Of a DNA stretch of 64,000 bases, positions 8,848-18,572 are shown piece after piece (within the stretch, counting starts at the first letter, position 1; every line of letters starts with the position of its first letter). This stretch comes from Neomoorella sulfitireducens (GTDB lineage Bacteria > Bacillota > DSM-521 > Neomoorellales > Neomoorellaceae), in the NCBI RefSeq assembly GCF_024733845.1, contig NZ_JANRHG010000010.1, forward strand, positions 1 to 64,000, read 5' to 3'. The position numbers and the translations under genes are program-made. The notes below the pieces were generated by a model. It did not search any database. It saw only the letters and a program-made list of their open reading frames with translations, and had not been told where the DNA came from.

Positions 8848-8872
8848 AGGAGGGGGCTAGCCGCCCCCTCCT
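8848..8872. terminator. bidirectional terminator between convergent LysR genes
   Basis: A perfect 10-bp inverted repeat (aggagggggc 8848-8857, gccccctcct 8863-8872) with a 5-base loop. On the minus side it overlaps the stop codon of the LysR gene at 8871-8873. The T tracts are weak, so efficiency is uncertain. Confidence 0.65.
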
Positions 8873-9770
8873 AATCAATACATACTGTCAACTTTTCTCG
8901 CAAAAAATTGATGAATGCCCTTGTATGATCGTTTGACTGCGATTGTTTGTATACGACCTTGTGGATTGCCACAGGGAGCTTTTCAGGTACAGGGAGCTCA
9001 ACAAGCAGTCCTGCCTTGAGATCTTCCTGGATAACTATTTTAAAGATGATTGTGGCAAAGGGTTCGTTGATTAAAGTTCGCCTGGCTAGTTCGGGGGAGC
9101 CTAATTCCATGACTATATTGGGTGTTACACCGATTTTCTTGAAGTAGGCCTCGACGCGCCTGCGCAGTAACGTATTGTCCGGTGGCGGGAGGATAAAAGG
9201 CAGATCGTGCCAATTATTGGATTTACATTGTTCGAGCAATTTAGGATTGGTAACTGCAGTTAAATTTATAGTATAGGTGAACTCCTGAACGCACCTTGGA
9301 GTATTAATATCAACGGGGAGAAGGGCCAGATCATACGTTTCCTCATGTAGCATTCTTTCAGCAGTTGGGATAGCGGTGCAAATAATCCTGATATTGACGT
9401 TAGGGAAGTCCCTGCGAAATTCTGCCACTAGATTTGGTAAAATATAAGTTCCGGTGAGATCATCACAAATAACCTTGATAAGCTGTTGCCGGTTTACGCG
9501 GATTTTATTTAAAAACTTGAGTTCGTCCATCAATTGTTCTACTTCTTCGAGGATCCTGATGGTTGCTTTGTAAGTTATTTCGCCAGCCGGCGTTAATTCC
9601 ACCTTGCCAGTGGCCGGCTTTCTCTTAATCATGGCATGGCCCAATTCATGCTCCAGTAGTTTTAATTGAGTACTAATGGCAGGTTGTGAAATTTTTAAGT
9701 GTTCAGCGGCACGAATGAAACTACCTTTTTCAACAATAGTGCGAAAAATGACCAGCTGGTGTAATGTCAT
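8871..9770 (-). CDS. LysR-family transcriptional regulator, divergent from flavoprotein-TRAP genes
   Basis: 299 residues. HTH at the N-terminus (MTLHQLVIFRTIVEKGSFIRAAEHL, split here as MTLHQLVIFRTIVEK and GSFIRAAEHL), then QPAISTQLKLLEHELG. The C-terminal effector domain has HEETYDLALLPV, and its YTINLTAV and FATIIFK segments show the usual alternating lobes. It resembles the CysB/CbbR-like group only in general layout. The gene is divergent from the soluble flavoprotein and dctPQM genes across a 357-base spacer with several short palindromes, the usual LysR regulator-target geometry. The inference that it controls uptake and reduction of the TRAP substrate is therefore reasonable. The codon and base composition of this gene is visibly more AT-rich than the core genes. 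Confidence 0.85.
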   Translation of the reverse strand: MTLHQLVIFRTIVEKGSFIRAAEHLKISQPAISTQLKLLEHELGHAMIKRKPATGKVELTPAGEITYKATIRILEEVEQLMDELKFLNKIRVNRQQLIKVICDDLTGTYILPNLVAEFRRDFPNVNIRIICTAIPTAERMLHEETYDLALLPVDINTPRCVQEFTYTINLTAVTNPKLLEQCKSNNWHDLPFILPPPDNTLLRRRVEAYFKKIGVTPNIVMELGSPELARRTLINEPFATIIFKIVIQEDLKAGLLVELPVPEKLPVAIHKVVYKQSQSNDHTRAFINFLREKLTVCID

Positions 9771-9785
9771 CTGTTGACTTATTCC

Positions 9786-9827
9786 TCACATTGTGAAATA
9801 TAATAAATCATAACAAATCCTTTATGA
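9786..9827. promoter_or_regulatory. two palindromes, probable LysR operator
   Basis: Just upstream of the LysR start lie tcaca-t-tgtga (9786-9796) and tcataa-N8-ttatga (9808-9827), both perfect inverted repeats of the LysR type. The second has the T-N-A spacing used for regulator binding. They are placed for autoregulation and activation of the divergent genes. Binding is inferred, not shown. Confidence 0.5.
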
Positions 9828-9946
9828 CTTAATATAACAAATTATATTTGCGTTTTCAACGGTTTCTTTTTATACTTATGTTGACGGTAAAGGATTGTAT
9901 CAGGAATCGTTGAGGTGGTAAAATGATTTAACCTGAAATTTGGCAA

Positions 9947-9992
9947 GTAACCGGTTACCAGGCGTTTATGCGAAAAAATTTCCAACTTGGAA
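9947..9992. promoter_or_regulatory. palindromes upstream of the flavoprotein gene
   Basis: A perfect 12-bp palindrome (gtaaccggttac, 9947-9958) and a perfect 13-bp one (ttccaa-c-ttggaa, 9980-9992) lie 22 bases apart in an otherwise AT-rich spacer, about 135-180 bases before the TTG start at 10128. They could be operator sites for a regulator other than the adjacent LysR protein. The rest of the 9771-10127 spacer shows no gene. Confidence 0.4.
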
Positions 9993-10127
9993 GTAATTAA
10001 TATAAATATTACAAAAAAATTATTATTCAAAAGAAATTTATAAAAGAACCTAAATAAGTGGCGAAAAATAGCTGCAATATTAGCTGGGATATAAAGTAGA
10101 TATAATGTTCCTGAGGAGGAAAAATTA

Positions 10128-11600
10128 TTGAACACTGAAAATCTATCTTGCGATCTAGTAATTATTGGTGGCGGGGGCTCGGGTCTGGTCGCTGCTGTTA
10201 GGGCAAGAGAAATGGGAGTAAAAGACGTTGTTGTACTTGAAAAAGCCTCGCGTACGGGCGGGAATGCCTGGCTGGCAGTAGTTATGTTTGGATTGGGATT
10301 TACATCTGATAAACCGGCTGATTTGCAGGCCAGTATTGATGATGCTTTTAAAACCACCATGGAATCCGGCAACTGGCTGATTGACGCCAGGATAGTCAGG
10401 ACATATTTAGAGAAGAACCCCGAAGTTGTTAAATGGCTGAAAGACAAAGGAATAAATTTTGTAACGGGCGGGTTTGAACTCCAGGGTAAAAAGTTTCAGG
10501 TTCTGAGAATGCCTACCAGGCAGGGAGGTTACAGGGCGAAGGACCCGTCCAGGGGCCCCGGGTTTGTGGGCGGCACAGTAGTAGAAGCTATGCATAAGGA
10601 ATGCCAGAGGTTAGGAATAAAAATACTTACAAGGACTAAGGCAAATAAAATACTGCTTGATGGTCCTGGATTTAAGGCAAGCGGGGTTCTGGCCTCAGGA
10701 CCGGATAAAGAATACCGGATAAACGCTAAAAGCGTAATTATTGCCGCCGGTGGCTTCGGGGCAAACGATAAAATGTTAAGAAAGTATTTCCCCAAATATT
10801 TTGAAATAGATGGCCCGATCAACACGCTTTGTACAAGATTTTCCACCGGTGATGGGATAACGATGGCTGAAGAGCTGGGTGCTCTTATAGGCGAGGATAT
10901 GGACGCAGGGATAATTGGTCCGGGCCATCACCCCTGGGCATACAGTGTTCATGAAACCATGTTACGCCCCGAATGTATCTGGGTGAATAAAAACGGCGAA
11001 CGTTTTATCGACGAGTGCGCCAGTATGATGGCCGGAGCTGCTTTAAACAAGCAGCCGGGTGCGGTCTTATATGCGCTGCTTGATGCTGATATTAAAAGGT
11101 ATATTCAAGAAAATCCGAACGAGAGACAAATTGCCATGGGCGGGTTGGACTGGTTTGCTACCCTGGATGAGGATCTAGAAAAAGAGGCTGCCAGGGGGAA
11201 AAAAGTAAAGATTGCCCAATCGTGGGATGAAATAGCCTCATTTATAGGAGTAAAACCGGAGGTCCTGAAAGCAACGGTAGATCGTTACAATAAATTCTGC
11301 GATGAGGGACGCGACGCCGATTTTGTCAAAGACCGCAGCTTCCTCCTCCCGCTGCGCACGCCACCTTTTTACGCCATCTTAGCTGTCCGGTTCTGTCACG
11401 GCACTGCCGGTGGAATTAGAATAAATCACCGGATGGAAGTTATCAGGCGTGATGGTAATATTATTAGCGGCCTATATGCTTCCGGGGATAACACCAGCGG
11501 TTGGGTAACTGAATGGCATATCCCGGGAACAACCCTGGCCTGGGCTTTTACTTCAGGATATATGGCCGGTGAGAACGCGGCCAGGTACGTGCTGCGATAG
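10128..11600 (+). CDS. soluble FAD-dependent fumarate-reductase-like flavoprotein
   Basis: 490 residues. The N-terminal FAD Rossmann motif VIIGGGGSGLVAAVRA is followed by VVLEKASRTGGNA. Later come VIIAAGGFGAND (about residue 210) and the C-terminal FAD closing motif GLYASGDNTSG. These place it in the FAD_binding_2 family (fumarate reductase, urocanate reductase, 3-ketosteroid dehydrogenase). Active-site candidates are CHGTAGGIRIN near residue 425 and the ending EWHIPGTTLAWAFTSGYMAG. There is no signal peptide, heme domain or FMN-attachment domain, so it should act in the cytoplasm with an external electron donor. The TTG start has GAGGAGG 8 bases upstream. Followed by dctPQM, it probably reduces the imported unsaturated acid. 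Exact substrate cannot be read. Confidence 0.8.
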   Translation: MNTENLSCDLVIIGGGGSGLVAAVRAREMGVKDVVVLEKASRTGGNAWLAVVMFGLGFTSDKPADLQASIDDAFKTTMESGNWLIDARIVRTYLEKNPEVVKWLKDKGINFVTGGFELQGKKFQVLRMPTRQGGYRAKDPSRGPGFVGGTVVEAMHKECQRLGIKILTRTKANKILLDGPGFKASGVLASGPDKEYRINAKSVIIAAGGFGANDKMLRKYFPKYFEIDGPINTLCTRFSTGDGITMAEELGALIGEDMDAGIIGPGHHPWAYSVHETMLRPECIWVNKNGERFIDECASMMAGAALNKQPGAVLYALLDADIKRYIQENPNERQIAMGGLDWFATLDEDLEKEAARGKKVKIAQSWDEIASFIGVKPEVLKATVDRYNKFCDEGRDADFVKDRSFLLPLRTPPFYAILAVRFCHGTAGGIRINHRMEVIRRDGNIISGLYASGDNTSGWVTEWHIPGTTLAWAFTSGYMAGENAARYVLR

Positions 11601-11769
11601 GCAACGAACGCCAGGCAGCCTTGCATCAACTTTTAAAGCGGGTGGTTTGGGGGTTCCACGTGCATATTGAATATATGGGGGGTGTGCCTAGCGGGTGGCC
11701 AGGAGATAAATCCAGTTAAGAAAAGCGGTGCTCAAGATTAATAAGTTTGATAAGGAGGGAAAAAACAAG

Positions 11770-12927
11770 ATGAGGTTTAAAAGAGCAATTTTATATTTAA
11801 CTATAGCTGTTATGCTTTTAGTTGCTGTAGGTTGCCAGAAGAGCGGCAGTTCTTCTACGAGTGGTGGGGCTGCAGCTACAAATAACAGCGCTCCGGTTAA
11901 ACTAACCTGGGCTACGGCCCAAACGTCGACAACGCCTACCTACAAGGATACGATGGTACCTTGGGCTAAGTGGATTGAAAAGAAAAGTGGTGGCCGCCTG
12001 CAGATCCAGTTCCAGCCTGATGAAACCGTGCTTAAGGCGCCTGAAATACTTGATGGTGTCAAAGGCGGCGTTGCCGATATGGGTGATTTCCAAATGGGCA
12101 TTTATGCCGGCCGTTTCCCCCTCAACGAGTATATAATGCTGCCGCTCCTGTTTGAGTATCCGGCATCACGCGCTGCCGGTCTTACCGCGACTGAATTGGT
12201 AAAGAAATACCCGCAGCTGGAGAAAGAGTTTGAGGCTGCCGGAGTAAAGCTTCTCGGTTTTATGCCCATGGGCGCGGGCCAGATTCACACGACCAAAAAG
12301 CCGATACGTACAATGGAAGACTTAAAGGGAGTAGTAATAGAATGCCATTCCGGGCGTTATGTTACCGAGGCGATAAAAACTCTCGGAGCAACTCCTGCAT
12401 CAATTTCACCGGCTGAAGGTTATGACGCCCTGGCTAAAGGGATTGTCCAGGGAATGATCGGTGAATATGAGTTTGCTATAAGCTCAGGATTTTACCAGCT
12501 TTTTAACTACACTACAGAAGTTGGTTCGTTAGGTATGAGCTTTGAAGCGGTGGTCATGAACCTGGACAAATGGAACAGCCTTCCGCAAGATCTACAACAG
12601 CTCCTCGTGGGTGAAGGCATGAAGGCTTTTATGGAGGTCCACAGCTATCGTACGGATAAGAACGAAATAGCTTTTAGAGAGCAAATAGAGCAAAAGTATC
12701 TGAAGACCGGCAAAGACCCAATTTATGTTCTCCCTGACGCCGAAAAAGAAAAATGGGAAAAGATCATAAAACCCTCATGGGATTTATGGGTAAAGGATGC
12801 CGAGGCCAAAGGTGCTCCTGGAAAAGAGATTCTTAATGATGCAATAAATCTGGCCAAGAAGTACGCTTATGATACCTATCCCAAAGATTATCCAGAACAA
12901 ATGTTGAAAGAGTGGGGTCAACAATAA
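11770..12927 (+). CDS. dctP: TRAP transporter solute-binding lipoprotein DctP
   Basis: 385 residues from the ATG at 11770, behind AAGGAGG. A GTG fourteen codons upstream lacks a good SD. A lipoprotein signal is clear: MRFKRAIL, hydrophobic core, then LLVAVGC with the lipidated cysteine, followed by a Ser/Gly-rich linker. The mature part matches the DctP family: LTWATAQ, GGVADMGDFQMGIYAGRFP, and the central LKGVVIECHSGRY...LGATPASISPAE, where an arginine normally binds the substrate carboxylate. It is tethered outside the membrane and delivers an organic acid to DctQM. A large hairpin separates it from dctQ, which would favour higher expression of the binding protein. Confidence 0.9.
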   Translation: MRFKRAILYLTIAVMLLVAVGCQKSGSSSTSGGAAATNNSAPVKLTWATAQTSTTPTYKDTMVPWAKWIEKKSGGRLQIQFQPDETVLKAPEILDGVKGGVADMGDFQMGIYAGRFPLNEYIMLPLLFEYPASRAAGLTATELVKKYPQLEKEFEAAGVKLLGFMPMGAGQIHTTKKPIRTMEDLKGVVIECHSGRYVTEAIKTLGATPASISPAEGYDALAKGIVQGMIGEYEFAISSGFYQLFNYTTEVGSLGMSFEAVVMNLDKWNSLPQDLQQLLVGEGMKAFMEVHSYRTDKNEIAFREQIEQKYLKTGKDPIYVLPDAEKEKWEKIIKPSWDLWVKDAEAKGAPGKEILNDAINLAKKYAYDTYPKDYPEQMLKEWGQQ

Positions 12928-12937
12928 TTTCCGGTTA

Positions 12938-13001
12938 TGATGGGGGGACCTCTCCTTCCGGTTCTGGATGCCCGGGCCAGGATGGGAGATACCCCCCATC
13001 A
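12938..13001 (+). other. stem-loop between dctP and dctQ
   Basis: A perfect 10-bp outer stem (tgatgggggg 12938-12947, ccccccatca 12992-13001) encloses further partial pairing (cctctcc with gggaga). No T run follows, so it is not a standard terminator. Its likely role is mRNA 3'-end protection or partial attenuation giving more DctP than DctQM. This is a known arrangement for binding-protein operons and is inferred here. Confidence 0.6.
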
Positions 13002-13023
13002 CCCCTGAAGGGAGGACAAGAGA

Positions 13024-13566
13024 ATGGCTGACAACGAGCGTAATAACACCGATAACAGTATTGACGAACAGCCTCCAGCTTTTATAGAAGCTACTGGGGC
13101 TTTATTGCGCGTATGCCAGATTTTGGGTATGATCCTGGTGCTAACGCTCATGCTCCTGACAGTCACGCATGTTTCCGGGCGTTACTTGTTCAAGCACCCG
13201 CTGATCGGCGTAGTCGAAATATCGAGTTTAATGGTACTTACCCTTGTATTCCTGACCGGACCCTATAATTTCCTTATAGACCGCCACATCAAAGTAGATA
13301 TGATCCTGGAGCGGCTTTCAGTAAAAACCAGGATAATCATTGAGTTTTTCATGCACTGTCTGGCCTTGATTACAGCCTGCCTGGCTTTCTGGGGGACGTT
13401 AAGACAGAGCGAGATGATGATCCACTCCGGGCAGACAACTGACATACTCCGCATCCCTTATTATCCTTTTTACTACGTGACAACATTCGGTTGGGCCCTG
13501 TGCGTGGTAGCGATCTTGACCCGCATGCTAAAATTTTTTATCCAGTTAAAGGCGGTGCAGAAATGA
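13024..13566 (+). CDS. dctQ: TRAP transporter small membrane subunit DctQ
   Basis: 180 residues with four membrane helices, the normal DctQ topology. Family features include SGRYLFKHPLIGVVEISSLM and the conserved DRHIKVDMILERLS loop after helix 2. It follows GGGAGGAC and an ATG at 13024, and its stop overlaps the dctM start as ATGA. The protein pairs with DctM in the cytoplasmic membrane and supports the sodium- or proton-driven elevator mechanism, with the lipoprotein DctP supplying substrate. Confidence 0.88.
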   Translation: MADNERNNTDNSIDEQPPAFIEATGALLRVCQILGMILVLTLMLLTVTHVSGRYLFKHPLIGVVEISSLMVLTLVFLTGPYNFLIDRHIKVDMILERLSVKTRIIIEFFMHCLALITACLAFWGTLRQSEMMIHSGQTTDILRIPYYPFYYVTTFGWALCVVAILTRMLKFFIQLKAVQK

Positions 13567-14870
13567 GCCCGGAATTCATAGGTATAATCGGTCTTGTCTT
13601 GTTTTTCGTCCTTATTTATTTTGGCATGCCTATTACCATGGCCTTCCTGTCTATTGGTTTTGCCGGGATTGCCTATTTTCGAGGCTTTGGTGGAGCCATG
13701 GCCGTACTCAGCACCAGTCCTTTTAATACAATGACTTCCTATGTCTGGTCAGTGTTTCCCCTGTTTACTTTTATGGGCTTCATTGCCCTTCTGGCCAATG
13801 TTGCCTCCAGCTTTTATGAAGGGACAAGAAGCTGGATCGGCCACTGGCGGGGCGGCATGGGTCATGCTTGTATCCTGGCAAATACCGCGTTCGGCGCCTG
13901 TGTGGGTGACCCTTTGAGTGCAGCTGTAACTTTTACCTCAATGTCCTTGCCGGAAATGCGCAGGCAGGGTTATAAAGATAGCTTGTCTATGGGAACAATT
14001 GTGGCGGCAAGTATTCTCGCCACGATGATTCCGCCTAGCGGCACCCTGATAGTCTATGGCGCGCTGACGCAGACGCCTATCGGGGAACTTTTTATCGCTG
14101 CCGTTATACCAGGACTGATTCTTGCAGTGCTGTATATGCTAACCCTGTGGCTTACTTGCCGTATAAACCCAGAATTGGCTCCGGTAGGTGTAAAGGCAGG
14201 CTGGCGGGAACGGTGGCAGGGCCTGGGGATGATGTGGCCATTCCTGCTTGCCCTGGCGACCATACTGGGTGGCATTTATATCGGTGTTTTTACTCCTACC
14301 GAAGCTGGAGCTGCCGGTTGTTTTATCATGTTTGTCATCGCCCTGCTCAGGCGCAGTTTAACCTGGAAATCGTTTATAGAAGCTTTTACCGAGGCAGGAA
14401 AAGTTATGGGTGCCGTCGGCTTTATGATCATTGGAGCGACCATTTTTAACGTTTTCCTGGCTTTTAGCGGCCTGCCGCGGGCACTGGCAGAAAGCATCGG
14501 CGGCTTTACCAATTCGCCCTTGGTTTTCGCGATGCTAATGATTGGTGTTTACTTTATCCTCGGCATGTTTATGGACCCCGGCTCGGTGACGCTGTTAACC
14601 GTGCCCTTGTTTTTCCCCATGCTAAAGCAGGTCAATCTTAGCTCTCTCCAGTATGGTGTCTTATTGACCATCCTGCTGGGCATTGGTGGCCTTACGCCAC
14701 CCTACGGCATGATAAGCGTTGCTGTCGCCGGCCTGTTTAAAGGTATATCGCTGGGGGAGGTATTTCGTGGCTCAGCCCCGTACATCGTTACCCTCCTGAT
14801 CATGGCGATTCTGGTCGTATTGTTCCCGGGGCTTACCCATTTCCTGCCCGGTTATATGATAAGCCGGTAA
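13563..14870 (+). CDS. dctM: TRAP transporter large membrane subunit DctM
   Basis: 435 residues from the ATG at 13563, overlapping dctQ by 4 bases. A longer upstream frame would lie inside dctQ and is rejected. There are about twelve hydrophobic helices. Family motifs include LFTFMGFIALLANVA, CVGDPLSAAVTFTSMSLPEMRRQGY in two pieces, ASILATMIPPSGTLIVYG, and FTPTEAGAAGCF followed by LGMFMDPGSV. The repeated helical hairpins carry the ion and substrate sites. It completes a full DctPQM importer whose substrate is probably the acceptor reduced by the upstream flavoprotein. The following 200 bases to 15073 show no gene. Confidence 0.9.
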   Translation: MSPEFIGIIGLVLFFVLIYFGMPITMAFLSIGFAGIAYFRGFGGAMAVLSTSPFNTMTSYVWSVFPLFTFMGFIALLANVASSFYEGTRSWIGHWRGGMGHACILANTAFGACVGDPLSAAVTFTSMSLPEMRRQGYKDSLSMGTIVAASILATMIPPSGTLIVYGALTQTPIGELFIAAVIPGLILAVLYMLTLWLTCRINPELAPVGVKAGWRERWQGLGMMWPFLLALATILGGIYIGVFTPTEAGAAGCFIMFVIALLRRSLTWKSFIEAFTEAGKVMGAVGFMIIGATIFNVFLAFSGLPRALAESIGGFTNSPLVFAMLMIGVYFILGMFMDPGSVTLLTVPLFFPMLKQVNLSSLQYGVLLTILLGIGGLTPPYGMISVAVAGLFKGISLGEVFRGSAPYIVTLLIMAILVVLFPGLTHFLPGYMISR

Positions 14871-15073
14871 GTTTTCTTGCCAATCATGTATCGCTTGAAA
14901 AAGACTCCCGGTAGCTGTACCAACCCCAGGTGGCGCCGGGGTCGGGGTAATGGCGGGGGCAGGAACAGCGTGAGACACCCTGCTCACATGGAAAAAGTCA
15001 ACAATCCCTAAGCCTCCATACGAAGAAAAAAACAGCTTTAAGCGGCAGTGAGGCGTCGTGATACCTGGCTCTA

Positions 15074-15313
15074 TTATATAGGGTTATAAACCCGCCGGGG
15101 GGCAAACTCCAGGATTGCTCCCGGCTGGTAGGGGCCGGCCAGGTAGTCGGCCGGGTCGGTGCTGATCAGGCGGACCACCCGGGCCTGGTTAAAGCTCAAG
15201 GGCTCGACTTCCAGGGTCAGGCGCCCGGCTTTGATTTCCTGGTAGCGGGGGCAGAAATTTTCTGCCCCTTCCCAGATAAGCTCCCATGGCATGGGGCTGT
15301 AGATGTACATCAT
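15074..15313 (-). CDS. ylzJ: YlzJ-like small protein
   Basis: 79 residues starting at tandem ATGs (15313 or 15310) behind GAGAGGGTGATA. A longer frame to 15361 overlaps tepA without an SD. The opening MMYIYSPMPWELIWEG matches the YlzJ family found next to tepA in Firmicutes. It lies 10 bases after the tepA stop, so the two form an operon. Function is unknown for the family. The protein is soluble by sequence, with no membrane helix or signal. Confidence 0.75.
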   Translation of the reverse strand: MMYIYSPMPWELIWEGAENFCPRYQEIKAGRLTLEVEPLSFNQARVVRLISTDPADYLAGPYQPGAILEFAPRRVYNPI

Positions 15314-15323
15314 TATCACCCTC

Positions 15324-16100
15324 TCAATGGAGTTTCCCCGGGCCGGGGGCGCCTTCGGCAATGAGCTGCTTTAAATGCTGGACGGCCTGGGAAAGCCCGC
15401 CGACTTCATCAATCAAGCCTACCTTCACGGCATCCTTGCCCACCAGGATGGTACCGATATCCCGCGCCAGCTCGCCCGTCTGGAACATCAGGCGGCGCAG
15501 TTCCTGCTCGGATATGTTGGCGTGCTCGACGATAAAACGGATGACCCGGTCCTGCATTTTATCCAGGTATTCGTAGGTCTGGGGAACGCCGATGACCAGG
15601 CCGGTGAGGCGGATGGGGTGGATGGTCATGGTAGCCGTTTCGGCAATGAAGGAATGGTTGGCCGCCACGGCTACGGGGACGCCGATGGAGTGCCCCCCGC
15701 CCAGGACCAGGGATACCACCGGTTTGGACATGCTGACCAGCATTTCGGCAATGGCCAGGCCGGCTTCAACATCGCCGCCGACGGTATTTAAAACAACCAG
15801 CAGGCCTTTGATGGCAGGGTCCTGCTCGATGGCCACCAGCTGGGGGATAATGTGCTCATATTTAGTGGTTTTGTTCTGGGGCGGCAGGACCAGGTGACCT
15901 TCGATCTGGCCTACGATCTGCACGCATTGGATTTCACTTTTATAGTCGGCCACATTGGTTTGCCCCAGCTCTTTAATGTTTTCAACCTCCGGGCTGGCAG
16001 GGGGACGCGCGGTGACGCGCACGGGCTCCTCCTGCGGCCGGGGCGGGGGTGTGGCCGGTTGATTGGGCACGGGGTAGGGACTGACATCAGGGCTGGGCAT
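15324..16100 (-). CDS. tepA: ClpP-class protease TepA (YmfB-like)
   Basis: 258 residues. A proline-rich tail (residues 1-40) precedes the crotonase/ClpP fold: [32 protein letters not shown], then [18 protein letters not shown] with the nucleophile serine, and [12 protein letters not shown] with the histidine. The family is known as translocation-enhancing protein, and in Bacillus it is linked to spore and secretion processes. It starts at ATG 16100 with AAAGGGGAG upstream and is divergent from ftsK. The ylzJ-tepA pair beside ftsK (spoIIIE) is a conserved Firmicute arrangement. Confidence 0.88.
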   Translation of the reverse strand: MPSPDVSPYPVPNQPATPPPRPQEEPVRVTARPPASPEVENIKELGQTNVADYKSEIQCVQIVGQIEGHLVLPPQNKTTKYEHIIPQLVAIEQDPAIKGLLVVLNTVGGDVEAGLAIAEMLVSMSKPVVSLVLGGGHSIGVPVAVAANHSFIAETATMTIHPIRLTGLVIGVPQTYEYLDKMQDRVIRFIVEHANISEQELRRLMFQTGELARDIGTILVGKDAVKVGLIDEVGGLSQAVQHLKQLIAEGAPGPGKLH

Positions 16101-16247
16101 GAATAAGACTCCCCTTTGTTTAATTTAAACCTGGCTCAGGGTTATTATAGGAAATTAAGCCGGTAAACATACATGGCCATCTTTTTATTGCCGGAGCAAG
16201 GAATTTCACACCCCGGTGTAGAATAGTAGCAACCGGGGTGATGGAAA

Positions 16248-18572
16248 ATGGCTCCTGCCAGGACGGCAAACGAGAAGATTAAAAATGAAATTATCGGCGT
16301 GGCCCTGGTGGCCATGGCCCTCCTTTGCCTGGCGGGGTTGTACGTCCTTGACGTGGGTTACATGAGCTCTACGGCCAGCATTGGCGCCGTGGGTCAGCTA
16401 CTGGTTGGTTTTTTAAAAACCTTGACCGGCGAGGGAAAGTATATCTTTCCTTTATTCCTGGCAGCCTGGGGTATCCGCCTCATTGCCGGGGGCAAGATGA
16501 AGGACACGCGGCCGCGTTTACTGGGAGGCATTTTACTTTTCCTTACCTTTTTAAGCGCCCTGCACCAGCCCCTGGTGATGAACGGCAGTACTTATAAAGA
16601 AGTCCTGGCCTATGGTGTCGCCGGCCAGGGCGGTGGGCTCCTGGGTGCCCTTGTTTCCCTTTTCCTGCGGTCCATTTTCGGCCGCGTGGGCACCTGGATT
16701 GTGCTGGTAGCCCTGGGTATTATAGCTTTTCTCCTGACTACCGGCGTCTCTTTAACCCGCCTGGCCGGCCGCCTGGGCTACCTCCTCAGCGTAACCTTTC
16801 ATTCCCTTAAAAACTGGCTCCTGGCCTTTCTCTTTACCGAGGTGGAAGAGGAGGAGACGGAGATACCGGAAAAGAAGGGATTGAAGGCCAGGAGGAAACC
16901 GGTATCGCAGGAGCGGGAAGTAGTGCCCGTGGTCATTAACCCGCCGCCGGAACCTTCGCCGTCCCTTATCCAGCCGGTGGTCAGCCCGGCAGAACCGGTC
17001 CAGGCCAGGGTCTACCCGGAAAGCCCGTCTCCCCAGGCCGGCGAGGAAGAGAAGAAAGCCCGGCGCCGCCCCAGGGTCGCCCTCCAGGCGGAGGAACCCG
17101 CCGGTAAAGAAGGGGAAGAAGTCGCCCCGGAGGAGCCCGGCCCCTACGTCTTGCCGCCTTTAAGTCTTTTATCCCGCCCGGTAAGGGTAAAAAATCCCCG
17201 TTTAGAAAAAGATATTACCGACCGCATCAAGATCCTGGAAGATACCCTGGAGAGCTTTGGCGTCAAGGTCAAGGTGACCCAGGTCAGCTGCGGCCCGACG
17301 GTGACCCGCTATGAAGTCCAGCCGGCACCGGGGGTAAAGGTGAGCAGGATCGTCAGCCTGGCCGACGATATTGCCCTGAGCCTGGCGGCCTCCCAGGTGC
17401 GCATTGAAGCACCCATCCCAGGTAAAGCTGCCGTTGGGATAGAGGTGCCCAATAAGGAGATAGCCGTGGTCCACCTGCGGGAAGTCCTGGAAGATCCTGC
17501 CTTTATGGAATCCGGCAGCAAGCTGACGGTGGCCCTGGGTAAAGATATAGCGGGTAACCCGGTAATTGCCGACCTGGCGAAAATGCCCCACCTCCTGATC
17601 GCCGGGACTACCGGTTCGGGGAAGAGCGTCTGCCTGAACGCCCTGATCTGCAGCCTGCTGTTTAAAGCTACCCCCCGGGAGCTAAAACTTTTAATGGTTG
17701 ACCCCAAAATGGTAGAGCTGACCCAGTACAACGGCATTCCCCACCTGCTGGCGCCGGTGGTCAGCCAGCCCAAAAAAGCCGCTGCCGCCCTGCAGTGGAT
17801 GGTGGGCGAAATGGAGAAACGTTACGAGTTATTTGCCGGAGCAGGGGTCAAGGATATTACCCGTTATAACCGCCTGATGCAGAAGGAAAACGACGGCCAG
17901 GGCGCCCTGCCCCTGGTAGTAGTCCTGATTGACGAGCTGGCTGACTTGATGATGGTGGCCCCGGCCGATGTAGAAGACGCCATCTGCCGCCTGGCCCAGA
18001 TGGCCCGGGCGGCGGGTATTCACCTGGTTGTTGCCACCCAGCGGCCTTCGGTAGACGTCATCACCGGCCTGATTAAAGCTAATATATCTTCCCGGATTGC
18101 CTTTGCCGTTTCCTCCCAGATTGATTCCCGGACCATCCTGGATATGGCCGGAGCGGAGAAGCTCCTGGGCCGCGGGGATATGCTCTTTTTGCCCATCGGG
18201 GCCAGCAAGCCCATCCGCGTCCAGGGGGTTTACGTTTCCGACCGGGAGGTGGAAGACCTGGTGACTTATGTCAAACAGCAGGGGCGGCCCGAATACAACC
18301 CGGGATTCCTGAAAGGGGAAGAAAGCGGCGAAGACAGCGGCGGGGCGGAAGACGAGCTTTTTCCTGCCGCCGTCAGGGTAATCCTGGAGACCGGGCAGGC
18401 TTCAATTTCCATGCTCCAGCGGCGCCTGCGGATAGGCTATACCAGGGCGGCAAGGCTGATGGATATGATGGAAGCCAGGGGGTTTGTCGGCGGCCATGAA
18501 GGAACTAAAGCCCGCGCCATTCTAACCAGCTGGGAAGAATACCAGGAACTATTTGGCGCCAAAGATGAATGA
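16248..18572 (+). CDS. ftsK: DNA translocase FtsK/SpoIIIE
   Basis: 774 residues. The N-terminal 190 residues have about four membrane helices. A variable Pro/Glu-rich linker runs to ~300. Then comes the FtsK alpha domain and the RecA-like motor, with Walker A GTTGSGKS near residue 453 and Walker [13 protein letters not shown] near 560. The gamma winged helix (about 705-774, [21 protein letters not shown]) reads oriented DNA sequences and activates XerCD at dif. It pumps chromosomal DNA through the septum at division and sporulation. The SD GGGGTGA precedes the ATG. A dif site is visible 43 kb downstream in this window, so enzyme and target lie in the same region. Operon continues with rodZ and rimO. 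Confidence 0.95.
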   Translation: MAPARTANEKIKNEIIGVALVAMALLCLAGLYVLDVGYMSSTASIGAVGQLLVGFLKTLTGEGKYIFPLFLAAWGIRLIAGGKMKDTRPRLLGGILLFLTFLSALHQPLVMNGSTYKEVLAYGVAGQGGGLLGALVSLFLRSIFGRVGTWIVLVALGIIAFLLTTGVSLTRLAGRLGYLLSVTFHSLKNWLLAFLFTEVEEEETEIPEKKGLKARRKPVSQEREVVPVVINPPPEPSPSLIQPVVSPAEPVQARVYPESPSPQAGEEEKKARRRPRVALQAEEPAGKEGEEVAPEEPGPYVLPPLSLLSRPVRVKNPRLEKDITDRIKILEDTLESFGVKVKVTQVSCGPTVTRYEVQPAPGVKVSRIVSLADDIALSLAASQVRIEAPIPGKAAVGIEVPNKEIAVVHLREVLEDPAFMESGSKLTVALGKDIAGNPVIADLAKMPHLLIAGTTGSGKSVCLNALICSLLFKATPRELKLLMVDPKMVELTQYNGIPHLLAPVVSQPKKAAAALQWMVGEMEKRYELFAGAGVKDITRYNRLMQKENDGQGALPLVVVLIDELADLMMVAPADVEDAICRLAQMARAAGIHLVVATQRPSVDVITGLIKANISSRIAFAVSSQIDSRTILDMAGAEKLLGRGDMLFLPIGASKPIRVQGVYVSDREVEDLVTYVKQQGRPEYNPGFLKGEESGEDSGGAEDELFPAAVRVILETGQASISMLQRRLRIGYTRAARLMDMMEARGFVGGHEGTKARAILTSWEEYQELFGAKDE

